Below are positions 1 to 8,035 of a stretch of DNA of 64,000 nt, piece after piece. The notes beneath the pieces are model-generated. The model was not told the DNA's origin. It saw only the letters and a program-made list of their open reading frames with translations, and did no database searches. Source of the stretch: Armatimonadota bacterium (lineage in GTDB: Bacteria > Armatimonadota > Zipacnadia > Zipacnadales > JABUFB01); contig JABUFB010000009.1 in assembly GCA_013314775.1 (NCBI GenBank), forward strand, positions 372,001 through 436,000, in the 5' to 3' direction. Made by a program: the position numbers and the translations under genes. Position 1 is the first letter of the stretch; the number at the start of each line of letters is the position of its first letter.

Positions 1-1875
1 ACCGTGAACGGCGGGCAGGTCGACGGGATCAACGTGGGCGTCTGCGGGCCGATGTCCGGGTTCGACTGGCAGACCCAGAACCGGGGCTTCGTGTTCAACC
101 TCGGATGCACCGCGGAGAAGCGGGTCAGCTATGGGACCGTGTGCGGCGGAAGCCCGGAGCAGGCCGCAATGTACGAGCGCATCCTTGACGCCCTGGAGAC
201 TCCTGCGCAGATCAACGGCTATGGTGACCCCGAGGGCGAATGGTGCCAGCTTCTCAGCCGGCACGGCCACTACTCCTTCCACGCATTCACAAACTGGAGT
301 TTTCACAACAAGGTCCCCTGCGCGCGGAGTCGATTTGAGCAACGGGCCAACTTCGTGCCCGAGACCACGGAGCCGGAGACCGAACGCTTCTACGTCTGCT
401 TCATGACCAGCGAGGGCGACACCATGAAGGGGCCGATCCCCTTCTTCTATGACAGCTGGTTCGACCAGGCACGCGGGAAGGTGCCGGTGAACTGGGGCAT
501 CAACCCGCTCATGGCTGAGCTTTTCCCGGCCATGCTGGACTACTACTATGATACCGCGACGCCGGAGGATTACTTTTTCGTGGGCTGCTCCGGCGCGGGG
601 TACTGCTACCCTGACGACATGAAGGACCTGGACCGGTTTGCCCGGCACACGGCGGAGGCCTGTGCCAATGCCGGAACCCCGGTCATTGACCTGTGGGGAG
701 CTTCGCGGCCTGACGTGCAGGAAAAGTACGCGACGATCACGCGGCCTCTGGGCATGACGGTGAACTGCGCCCCCGCCCGGCTAAAGCTGCTCTCCGACGG
801 CACGCCGGTGGCCTACCATGAGCTTGCCTACTGGCAGACCGACGGGCTGGATGGGGCTCCCTGGTCCCGCGTCTTCGCCACCGAAGATGGGCGCCGGAAG
901 GGCGTTGAACGGATCGTGACGAGGATCGAGGACATCGCGGCCCGGCACCAGCCGCCCTTCGTGATCCTGGTCTACGGCGACCTGCACTCGTACCCACAGC
1001 ACGCAACGCTGTACAAGGACATTGCCGACGCGCTGGACCCGCGGCGCTTCAAGCCCGCGCGACTCGATGAGGCGATGGCAGGAATCCGCAAATGGGCCTA
1101 TGGTCGCGTGGTGATGGGCTCCGAAGGCATCAACGAGCGGCTGTCGTGGGCGGCGCTGGAAGGCGTGCCGACACGCATCCCATTGACACTGAGCAGTGGG
1201 TGCCAGGAGCCCACTGTAGCGATGATACAGGTGCGCGCCGGGGCCACTAAGTGCTCGGCCCGAGTGCCACTGGAGGCCCGACAGACGCGGCAGGTGGAGG
1301 ACCTCGTGCTAGCAGTGGCCAGAGGCGAAAAGGCCGACACGGCGCGCGTTACCCTTCGTGCGGCCGGACGGACCCAGCGCTCCCGTGCGGCCCTGTGTGT
1401 GGTGCCGTGCGTTGCTGATATCGACCGCGCGACCTTCGCCGCCTGCTGGAGCGCCACCGCGCTGAACCGGTCCATGGGGGGTGCTGTCAGCGACCCCGCG
1501 GCGCTCTGGGGCAGGGCCTGGGGCTCTCCGGAGCTTCCCGCGAAGCCAGGCTGCATGATCTACGGGCCCTATGCTCCGATGCCGGCGGGGCGCTACCTGG
1601 TGGCCTTCCGGGTGATGCTGTCGAAAAGCGCGACCACCGACCCGGATGTGCATCTGGCAACGCTGGACGTCCACGCGGGTGGGTATGGCGGCATCGCGAA
1701 GGTCTGCGGGCAGGCGGATCTCCGCCGCCGAGACTTCGCGGAAGCTGGCGCATGGCAGTGGTTCACGGTGCAGACCGATTGGCCGGGATTGCCGAGCCTC
1801 ATGGAAACCCGGGTCACCTGGCATGCCCGGGCGCCGATCGTTGTCGACCGCGTCGCGGTTTTCCGGTTGGACTGA
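1..1875 (+). CDS. GxGYxYP putative glycoside hydrolase (5'-truncated)
   Basis: The reading frame is open from the first base, so the true start lies upstream; about 623 residues are visible after an in-frame GTG at 4. The motif GAGYCYP at visible residues 197-203 matches the signature that names the GxGYxYP putative glycoside hydrolase family. It is followed by further conserved-looking acidic and aromatic blocks (VIDLWG near 227, LVYGDLHSYPQH near 320). The last 150 residues look like a beta-sandwich accessory domain. The family is inferred, not proven, to act on glycosidic bonds. No signal peptide can be judged because the N-terminus is missing. The next gene lies 531 bp downstream and need not be co-transcribed. 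The family assignment is firm; the substrate is unknown. Confidence 0.8.
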   Translation, partial: TVNGGQVDGINVGVCGPMSGFDWQTQNRGFVFNLGCTAEKRVSYGTVCGGSPEQAAMYERILDALETPAQINGYGDPEGEWCQLLSRHGHYSFHAFTNWSFHNKVPCARSRFEQRANFVPETTEPETERFYVCFMTSEGDTMKGPIPFFYDSWFDQARGKVPVNWGINPLMAELFPAMLDYYYDTATPEDYFFVGCSGAGYCYPDDMKDLDRFARHTAEACANAGTPVIDLWGASRPDVQEKYATITRPLGMTVNCAPARLKLLSDGTPVAYHELAYWQTDGLDGAPWSRVFATEDGRRKGVERIVTRIEDIAARHQPPFVILVYGDLHSYPQHATLYKDIADALDPRRFKPARLDEAMAGIRKWAYGRVVMGSEGINERLSWAALEGVPTRIPLTLSSGCQEPTVAMIQVRAGATKCSARVPLEARQTRQVEDLVLAVARGEKADTARVTLRAAGRTQRSRAALCVVPCVADIDRATFAACWSATALNRSMGGAVSDPAALWGRAWGSPELPAKPGCMIYGPYAPMPAGRYLVAFRVMLSKSATTDPDVHLATLDVHAGGYGGIAKVCGQADLRRRDFAEAGAWQWFTVQTDWPGLPSLMETRVTWHARAPIVVDRVAVFRLD

Positions 1876-2406
1876 CAGCCGGGCCACTATCCCGCGGGTG
1901 CGTAGACCCTCAGATCATCCAGGGCGCACGGAGACCGGATCGCCCGGATAGAGCTCGCGCCGCTGCGCGGGCTGTGAGACAAGGGGCCTGCCGGCGAATT
2001 ACTGGCATGCTCGGGACGGCGACAGAGGACGCGCAGGTGCCTGCAAGACTGAAACACCCCCCGCATAGGAGCATAGGTTTTGTGGGACACGCGCCGGTTG
2101 AGGCCCAATTCGCGTTGGGCGTGCCCTTCGCCCTGAACCCTTGCCCCACAGCTCGCAAAGCGGGTGGCAGCCTGTAGCCGGGGGCGAGGGTCCCCGTGTT
2201 TCCTGCTCTCCCATCTTTGTGCAGCGCGGGGGCGCAATGCGTGCCTCTTTGTTTCCGCGCTGCGAAGGACCCGGGTAAGCGGGGCGCGAAGAACCGGGAG
2301 GAGGACACCGCTGGTCCGCAGGCATCCCTGAAGGACAAGTCCGCGTCCCGGTTGAACTGCCCGGCTGTGCCCTGCTATGCCACCAACTGAATGCCCGGAG
2401 GCCACC
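1876..2406. other. Intergenic region, no gene seen
   Basis: The frames that stay open here give Arg/Pro/Ser-rich translations that do not resemble protein. No tRNA-like fold, terminator with a T-tract or clear promoter hexamer pair was found. Confidence 0.5.
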
Positions 2407-3204
2407 ATGCAACTGACCCTCGGAGCCACAACTCGCCCGTGGAACACTTTCTCGTACCAGACCGCCTGTGAGTCCATCGCGAAGGCCGGCTATTCCGACG
2501 TCGCGGTGTTCGCGAATGAGGGCAAGATCCCCGTCAACTCGGAGACGTCGGTGGAAGAGGCGAAAGCTGTCGCCGACTTCACGCGCAGCGCGGGCCTTGT
2601 CCCTTCGCTGCTCATCAGCGGGGTGAAGCTGGACATACCCGTAGACGAGTCGGTCGCGGACTACTGCCGGCTCATCGACGCCGCCGCGGCATTGGGCGCG
2701 CGCTGGCTCATGAACTGCGGCACCGAGAACCCGGCGACGTACGACGATTTCCGGGAGATCATGCGTCAATGCGCACCGTACGCCGAGAGCAAGGGCGTCG
2801 CACTGAACATGAAGCCGCATGGGGGCATCGGTCTTACCGGGCGCATGATGGCCGAGACCGTGGAGCTTGTGGGCCACCCGAACTTCTCGATCTGCTTCGA
2901 CCCCGGGAATATCATCTACTACACTAAGGGCGCGGCTACGCCCGAGGTGGAGCTGCGCGACGTGGCGCCTTACGTGACCACGTGCATCATCAAGGACTGC
3001 ATCATCATCGACGGCAAACCCGACGTGTGGATCCTCCCCGGCGAAGGCCTGGTGGACTTCCGCGCAGTATTGTCGGGTCTGGCGCAGGCCGGGTTCGTAG
3101 GGCCGTTGTATGTGGAGTGTCTCGGCGGCAGCGAGCTTGAGGACATCAACCACCGGGCAGCACGGACTCACAGCTTCGTGTCGGAGATCGTCTCGTCTTT
3201 GTGA
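2407..3204 (+). CDS. Sugar phosphate isomerase/epimerase-like TIM barrel
   Basis: The 265-residue product has the pattern of xylose isomerase-like TIM barrel proteins (AP endonuclease 2 / IolE / hydroxypyruvate isomerase superfamily). Candidate metal or active-site elements are the NMKPHGG strand near residue 137, FDPGN near 165, IIKDC near 195 and the late YVECLGG strand near 239. Such enzymes isomerise or epimerise small sugars or inositol derivatives in the cytoplasm. The ATG at 2407 is preferred over the in-frame ATG at 2377 because CGGAGG ends about five bases before it and homology-like sequence begins there. It stands alone, with long spacers on both sides. The exact substrate cannot be read from the sequence. 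Confidence 0.8.
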   Translation: MQLTLGATTRPWNTFSYQTACESIAKAGYSDVAVFANEGKIPVNSETSVEEAKAVADFTRSAGLVPSLLISGVKLDIPVDESVADYCRLIDAAAALGARWLMNCGTENPATYDDFREIMRQCAPYAESKGVALNMKPHGGIGLTGRMMAETVELVGHPNFSICFDPGNIIYYTKGAATPEVELRDVAPYVTTCIIKDCIIIDGKPDVWILPGEGLVDFRAVLSGLAQAGFVGPLYVECLGGSELEDINHRAARTHSFVSEIVSSL

Positions 3205-3763
3205 GGCCGATCCGAGCGACGGCTGTCTTCGCCTTGCGCGCATATGCGCGAGGGGCAATTTCGGACCGCTCGCACCAGCGGCTCCGGTTGCCGACCGCAC
3301 CCTGGCGCAGCGGAAGAGAAGAAGGTGGGCAACGGCGCCGGGGTAACCGCATGCGAAGGCCTCGTCGGTGCGGTCCAGGAGCGGGAGCTTGCCCTGGATC
3401 GGCTGCTTCGCGGGCATTCCTGAGGCTCCCAGGGTGTTCCGTCCCCGATTGTGTGGTGGCGTGCGTGGAACATTGCCGCGGGAATCCGGCAGTGGGCCGG
3501 ATCGGGCCGGCAACGAAGGCAATTTGGCTTTGTCGGTGTCCACACGCCATGTGAAGCCCGGTTTGAGCGCTTCCGGATTTCTCCAGTGCGAGTGTGTCTC
3601 ACAACCCGGGAAGGGAAGGGCCGCCGAGTTCGCTCTTTGACGCTCATTGTGACTATGTACACCTCACACGACTTGCCGCGCGGTCATAGTACGCCCGCGG
3701 CACTCCCCCACTTTGCACCAACTGGACATCATCATCGTGCGCTCGCCGTGATTCTTTTAGATC
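3205..3763. other. Intergenic region, no gene seen
   Basis: No plausible coding sequence. The GC-rich first two thirds give only low-complexity Arg-rich frames. The last about 100 bases become AT-richer towards the promoter at 3764. Confidence 0.5.
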
Positions 3764-3792
3764 TTGACTCTTGTGTTGATATTTGCTATAGT
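3764..3792 (+). promoter_or_regulatory. Sigma70-type promoter for the 45-codon ORF
   Basis: TTGACT at 3764-3769, a 17-base spacer and TATAGT at 3787-3792, five of six matches in each hexamer, in a locally AT-rich stretch. Transcription would start near 3799, about 39 bases before the small ORF. Confidence 0.7.
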
Positions 3793-3837
3793 AATTTGAG
3801 CAAATGCAGAGAATAAGGCCCTGGGGTTGAGCATATC

Positions 3838-3975
3838 ATGATATTTGCAATAGCGGCGGTTGGAGTGGCGCTCTTGGGGATGGTAGCGGTGATCTGCTGC
3901 GCGGTGGGGGCGGAGGCAGAGAAGCGCCTTGATGCGGTGGAGGAACTCGCAGCAGACGAGCGCCAGATAGCCTGA
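3838..3975 (+). CDS. Small putative single-span membrane protein (45 aa)
   Basis: An ATG ORF of 45 codons starts about 39 bases after the predicted transcription start and ends before a strong hairpin at 4040-4072. The product has one hydrophobic segment (residues 2-24, rich in Ala, Val, Ile and Leu with a CC pair) followed by a charged helix-like tail rich in Glu, Ala, Asp and Arg, so an inner-membrane protein with a cytoplasmic acidic tail is the simplest reading. The ribosome site is weak (GGGG about 12 bases upstream). No family was recognised. The unit sits upstream of the polysaccharide block and could be a small regulator. Alternatively the transcript could be a small RNA and the ORF accidental. 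Confidence 0.45.
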   Translation: MIFAIAAVGVALLGMVAVICCAVGAEAEKRLDAVEELAADERQIA

Positions 3976-4039
3976 ACGCCGTTAGCAGAACAAGGGCAGG
4001 GAGAGGGCGAGTCGGGCGAGAGAGCTCTCTCTTCGAGTA

Positions 4040-4072
4040 CGAATGCGCCCCGCAAAGTGCGGGGCGCATTCG
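4040..4072 (+). terminator. Perfect 14-bp hairpin, probable terminator
   Basis: CGAATGCGCCCCGC (4040-4053) is exactly complementary to 4059-4072 across a 5-base loop, followed by CTGTCTTT. The downstream T content is modest, but the stem is long and GC-rich. It ends the small unit starting at 3764. Confidence 0.65.
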
Positions 4073-4103
4073 CTGTCTTTAGACAGAATATAGCTCTCCT
4101 TGA

Positions 4104-4132
4104 TTGTGTTCGCCCCCACTGGTGTGCATAAT
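4104..4132 (+). promoter_or_regulatory. Candidate promoter of the plus-strand polysaccharide block
   Basis: TTGTGT at 4104-4109, 17 bases, CATAAT at 4127-4132. The -10 is good (five of six) and the -35 weaker (three of six). It is the best candidate between the hairpin at 4040-4072 and the first glycosyltransferase, and implies a leader of about 275 bases. Confidence 0.45.
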
Positions 4133-4415
4133 AGAGGGCGACAGACTATGCTATGGTTCATTTCGCGCGCTCCCATGGTAGTCCCTGGGGAGCGATTTCG
4201 CGAGAACCCGAGCCCGGCCATGAGGGTGCTGCCTCGAGACCGGGTTGACCAAGTCCCTGGCTCAACATGATCCCCAGCATCAGGCCTGTGCCCGGCGCTT
4301 TCGGGTGACCGGCCTGCGGTCCGGCGGAGATACAAGTCCATCCCGCTCATTGGCGAGCGGGCAGTCTTTTCGCCAATGCACAGTCCACCTTCTCCTGCGC
4401 CTGGGGGCAGACGGG
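4133..4415 (+). promoter_or_regulatory. Structured 5' leader of the polysaccharide block
   Basis: No plausible ORF fills this stretch, but several complementary pairs do: CGCTCCC 4168-4174 with 4188-4194 (plus outer CGCG 4164-4167 with 4199-4202), AACCCG 4205-4210 with CGGGTT 4241-4246, GTTGA 4244-4248 with 4262-4266, and the terminator-like stem at 4342-4361. The second and third pairs share bases and cannot both form. This suggests a regulatory leader RNA. No known riboswitch consensus was recognised. Confidence 0.4.
4342..4378 (+). terminator. Attenuator-like hairpin with an overlapping alternative stem
   Basis: CCCGCTC (4342-4348) pairs with GAGCGGG (4355-4361) across a 6-base loop and is followed by CAGTCTTTT, a terminator-like layout 38 bases before the first glycosyltransferase. 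The loop and part of the 3' arm, CATTGGCGA (4348-4356), are also exactly complementary to TCGCCAATG (4370-4378), so the two stems exclude each other. The second stem can form only after polymerase has passed the T-run. Confidence 0.45.
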
Positions 4416-5729
4416 ATGAAGATACTGCTTGGGCACAAGTACTTCTTCCGCGGTGGGGGGACGTCCACGTACTTGTTCGCCCTTATGGACTATCTGCGCG
4501 AACATGGGCACGAGCCCATTCCCTTCAGCGTGCGTTACGCCCAGAACGAGCCGTCAGAGTACTCCGACTACTTCATGAGCCCCCCGCTTGGTCCCGAGGC
4601 GTCTCATTTGCGCGATATGAAGTTGACGCCCTTGAACGCTCTGCGCCTGCTTGCCCGCGCCACGTATTCCCTCGAAGCCCGGCGCAAGGTGCGAGACCTG
4701 ATTCGGGACACTTCCCCTGACATCGCCTACGTCCACAACCTCTACAACTATATGTCGCCGAGCATGATTGACCAGTGCAAGGAGCAGGGCCTGCCAGTGG
4801 TCATGCGTGTGCCGGACTTCAATCTGGTTTGCGCCGAGCTGCACTTGCTGCGGGACAACCATGTTTGCAGGGAATGCGTGGGGCATTCGCCTCTGCGCGC
4901 CATACGGCACCGGTGCCTGAAGGGTTCCAGGGCAGCCACCGCCGCACGTGCGGTCTCGATGTGGGTCCACAATCTGCTGGGCGTCTACCACAACGTCGAT
5001 CTCTTCATCACGCCCTCCATGTTCATGCGCAAGACGCTGATCGAGGCGGGTTACCACGAGAGCCGGATCGTGCATCTGCGAAGCTTCTACTCCGGCCCAG
5101 CGGCAGAGACGGCAAACGGCAAAGAACAGGACTACATTCTGTACTTCGGGCGCATTGCCATCGAGAAGGCCATCGATACCCTCCTGCGGGCCTTCGCCAT
5201 CGCGAACCCCGAGGTGCGGCTTGTTCTCGCTGGTTCAGATGTAGACGGCATCACCGGCGACTTGGTGGCTCTTGCGGCGGAACTGGGCATCGGGGATCGA
5301 GTGGAGTTTGTAGGACACAAGGGCCGGGATGAGTTGGACAATCTCATCACTCACTGCCTCTTCACTGTGGTTCCGTCGCGCTGGTACGACAACTGTCCGA
5401 TGAGCGTGCTCGAGAGTTTCGCGCATGGGAAACCGGTGATTGGTGCGGATATCGGGGGCATTCCAGAACAGATCACGCCGGAGTGCGGCATGCTCTTCGA
5501 AGCCGACGATCCGGACGCCCTTGCGTCATGCATGACGGCCATGCTCGGCGATAGTGAACTGCGGCGCAGTATGGGCCGCGCCGGCCGGCAGCGTCTTCTG
5601 CGTCTTTACTCGCCGGAGAAGCACTGCGAGACACTGCTTACGATTCTTGGAGCGCTGGTCGCCGGGAAGGCGCCCGGGGAAATCGCACATGGCATCGAGC
5701 AGGCGGCTCTACATACTGTTGGGGAGTGA
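4416..5729 (+). CDS. Glycosyltransferase family 4
   Basis: The product of 437 residues has the GT-B, GT4 pattern. A glycine-rich N-terminal loop (FFRGGGTSTY, residues 10-19) is followed by a Cys-containing insert near residue 150 (HVCRECVGH, then HRCLKGS), the donor-binding strand YFGRIAIEKAID near 243, and the late E-x7-E region with VLESFAHGKPVIGADIGG near 330. It would transfer a sugar from a nucleotide donor to a lipid-linked intermediate on the cytoplasmic side of the membrane. ATG 4416 is chosen because homology-like sequence begins there; the open frame continues upstream through the leader hairpins. It is first in the plus-strand block and its 3' end overlaps the next gene by 41 bp. 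Confidence 0.85.
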   Translation: MKILLGHKYFFRGGGTSTYLFALMDYLREHGHEPIPFSVRYAQNEPSEYSDYFMSPPLGPEASHLRDMKLTPLNALRLLARATYSLEARRKVRDLIRDTSPDIAYVHNLYNYMSPSMIDQCKEQGLPVVMRVPDFNLVCAELHLLRDNHVCRECVGHSPLRAIRHRCLKGSRAATAARAVSMWVHNLLGVYHNVDLFITPSMFMRKTLIEAGYHESRIVHLRSFYSGPAAETANGKEQDYILYFGRIAIEKAIDTLLRAFAIANPEVRLVLAGSDVDGITGDLVALAAELGIGDRVEFVGHKGRDELDNLITHCLFTVVPSRWYDNCPMSVLESFAHGKPVIGADIGGIPEQITPECGMLFEADDPDALASCMTAMLGDSELRRSMGRAGRQRLLRLYSPEKHCETLLTILGALVAGKAPGEIAHGIEQAALHTVGE

Positions 5730-6828
5730 CTGCGACCCGGACCGGCCGCATCACGGTGGTGCGAGCTATGACGCCCCGGACGGTCTGAGGTGGCGTGGGG
5801 TATCGCAGGGTGTCCCTCGAGCGCGTGAAATCGCGGACCAGGTGAGCCGGGAGATCGGGCTGCCGGTCCGCGTCACCTGGTGCGTGCGATCTGATGACCA
5901 GATGGCCAGGCTGTACGATGACCCGGCGTGGCCTTACAGGTCACAAGAAGAGCTGTGGAAGTATCTGGCAGCGCAGGGCGACGAAATCGCTTGGCATGCC
6001 CACCTCTGGCGCTGGGACGAAAGTGCAGCCTGCTGGTATCAGGAGATCGAAGACGCCGACTGGGCTGGAGCGTGCCTGTCCCAGGGACATAGCGCGCTGG
6101 TCAATGCGGCCGGGGTGCCGATAAACACATCACGCATGGGCTGGGAGTTCCACAACGATTACACCATGCAGACGGTGGACGCGTTGGGCGTCAAACAAGA
6201 CTTCACCGCCATCGCGAACTGGTACATGCCGGGCGAGTCCAGCCGTGGTTCCCGCTTCCACTGCTATTGCGACTGGCGGGGCACACCCGCGACGCCGTAC
6301 CACCCGGGGCGCGCGGACTACAGAAGGCCCGCTGAACCCGGACGCGCGAGCCTGTCTTTGACCGAGATCCCGCTATCTACGTTTACTTCCGGGCTGCTGG
6401 GCGGGCTTCGCACGGTCCGAAAAGCGTTTCGCTCGCGGGGACTTCCGGGGATCACCGCGGCTTTCTCCGCGGGAACCTGGAGGAGCAGTGCCTCCAAGGC
6501 CTATGTAACCATCCAGCCGATGATCTTCCGCAAGCTGGTCGCGGAGCGGTTAAGAGCGGCTGAGCGGTCTTCCGACGGAACCGGGGTTCTCGTTACGGCC
6601 TTCCATCCCGACGATTTCCTGGAGGACGACAGCCATAGCCTCTACTCCAGCCGCCATTTCCCGGTGAATCTGCGGATCATTGTCACGAGTGCTCAGGCGC
6701 GGTTGGTCGAACCCGTCTTCGTGACAGCGAATGAACTCAGGGAGAGACTAGCGGCAGGGTGTTACTCCAGTAATTCGCATCCTCCAGATGACAGCCGGCC
6801 AGTCCGCGGCTCCGAGGTGGATCGCTGA
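5689..6828 (+). CDS. Polysaccharide deacetylase-like (NodB-fold) protein
   Basis: The 379-residue product carries an N-terminal DCDPDRP motif (14-20) and an AWHAHLW motif (HxH, 103-107), the pattern of the metal-binding Asp and His-x-His elements in divergent NodB/carbohydrate esterase 4-like barrels. Such enzymes remove N- or O-acyl groups from polysaccharide chains. ATG 5689 follows GGGGA with an 8-base gap and begins the homologous part. It overlaps the upstream glycosyltransferase and abuts the next one (TGAATG), so the three are probably translationally coupled. Two further deacetylase-like genes occur at 22196 and 39106. No signal peptide is evident, so a cytoplasmic or regulatory role is possible. 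Confidence 0.65.
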   Translation: MASSRRLYILLGSDCDPDRPHHGGASYDAPDGLRWRGVSQGVPRAREIADQVSREIGLPVRVTWCVRSDDQMARLYDDPAWPYRSQEELWKYLAAQGDEIAWHAHLWRWDESAACWYQEIEDADWAGACLSQGHSALVNAAGVPINTSRMGWEFHNDYTMQTVDALGVKQDFTAIANWYMPGESSRGSRFHCYCDWRGTPATPYHPGRADYRRPAEPGRASLSLTEIPLSTFTSGLLGGLRTVRKAFRSRGLPGITAAFSAGTWRSSASKAYVTIQPMIFRKLVAERLRAAERSSDGTGVLVTAFHPDDFLEDDSHSLYSSRHFPVNLRIIVTSAQARLVEPVFVTANELRERLAAGCYSSNSHPPDDSRPVRGSEVDR

Positions 6829-8013
6829 ATGCGGTGCTCAGAGCGCACAGCAGCTCCCTATCGGACAGGTCACGTCATCGACGACCTCTTCCCTGCCGGC
6901 GCCCAACTCGTACTGAAGCTTGTGCTGCGTAACCTGGACCCTGCAGTGTTCACCAGCTTTGTCTACACTTTTCGTGACGGAGAGATAGGCGATCAGATCA
7001 GAGACCTGGGCATCCCGGTCACAGTCCTGGGGAAAAACAGAAAGATCGACGTCAGCCTGATATTGAGGCTCGCGCGAAAGCTCCGCGATGATGGGATACA
7101 ACTCCTCAATGCCCATATCTTCGGCGCCATCACCCACGGCTATGTTGCGGCACTCATGGCGGGCGTTCCGCATTTCGTCGCCACTGAACACAATGTGAAT
7201 GACTTCTACCCCCGTTGGCGTCGAATCGTGAATCGCTTGGTCCTGCCGCAATGTGAGGCCGTGGTTGCGGTGTCCCAGGCCGCGGCCGATGGGGTTGGTC
7301 GGCTGGGAGCAGACACAAGACGAGTGCTCACCATCCCCAACGGCATTGACCTGGAACGTTTCGCCCACTGCCGAGAGCAGCGTGCCGAAGCCAGAGAGCG
7401 TATGGGAGTACCCCAGGACGCCCTGGTCATCGGCAATGTCGCCCATCTCCAGCCGCAGAAAAACCAGGTGGAACTTGTCCATGCGGTACACCGGCTTCGC
7501 AGTGAAGGTCACAATGCATACCTGGTAGTGGTCGGCGCGGACATTGGGGACGGCCCGCGAGTGCGTGGCGCGGCCGAAACGCTCGGGGTCTCGGACCAGG
7601 TCAGGCTACTTGGCAAGCGAGACGACGTGCCGGTGCTCCTGGGGGGCATGGACCTCTTCGCGCTCAGTTCGCTCTGGGAGGGCCTGCCAATGTCTCTTCT
7701 GGAGGCCATGGCAGCGGGTCTGCCCTGCGTCTCCACCGAAGCCGGAGGGATTCCATCGGTGATCAGCAGTGGCGAAAATGGCATTTTGGTGCCCACCGGC
7801 GATCGCGAGGGGCTGATCGCGGCCATCAGGCAGGTAGTGACGGATCCATGCCTCGGGCAGCGCATGGCCGAAAACGCGCGCAAGACGGTGGAGCAGCGGT
7901 TTTCGGACCGAACCATGGCACGCGCCTACCAGGAGTTGTACCTGAAGCTGCTGGAAAGGCGCGCTGCCGGAGTCGCGCAGCAGGAGACTGCCGCGCCGAC
8001 GCAGATACCTTAG
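6829..8013 (+). CDS. Glycosyltransferase family 4
   Basis: A 394-residue GT4 protein. HVIDDLFPAGAQ (residues 15-26) is the usual acceptor-side loop, followed by LLNAHIFGA (near 94), the EHN motif near 121, NVAHLQPQKNQ near 203 and the E-x7-E donor site in WEGLPMSLLEAMAAG near 283. The first 12 residues diverge from the short start usual in this family, so the true start could lie a few codons inside, but the ATG directly follows the previous stop codon. Style and context resemble sugar transferases found beside exosortase systems. Acts in the cytoplasm on a lipid-linked oligosaccharide; the donor sugar is unknown. Confidence 0.85.
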   Translation: MRCSERTAAPYRTGHVIDDLFPAGAQLVLKLVLRNLDPAVFTSFVYTFRDGEIGDQIRDLGIPVTVLGKNRKIDVSLILRLARKLRDDGIQLLNAHIFGAITHGYVAALMAGVPHFVATEHNVNDFYPRWRRIVNRLVLPQCEAVVAVSQAAADGVGRLGADTRRVLTIPNGIDLERFAHCREQRAEARERMGVPQDALVIGNVAHLQPQKNQVELVHAVHRLRSEGHNAYLVVVGADIGDGPRVRGAAETLGVSDQVRLLGKRDDVPVLLGGMDLFALSSLWEGLPMSLLEAMAAGLPCVSTEAGGIPSVISSGENGILVPTGDREGLIAAIRQVVTDPCLGQRMAENARKTVEQRFSDRTMARAYQELYLKLLERRAAGVAQQETAAPTQIP

Positions 8014-8035
8014 GGAAGTCGCAACTGGGGCGCAT

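Noticed and set aside
1999-3543. A 514-codon open frame on the minus strand
   Set aside because: It lies opposite the sugar isomerase gene and its translation is low complexity; the plus-strand frame has clear TIM-barrel motifs.
4133-4415. Cyclic di-GMP riboswitch in the polysaccharide leader
   Set aside because: The conserved GEMM core sequences are not present; only generic hairpins are seen.
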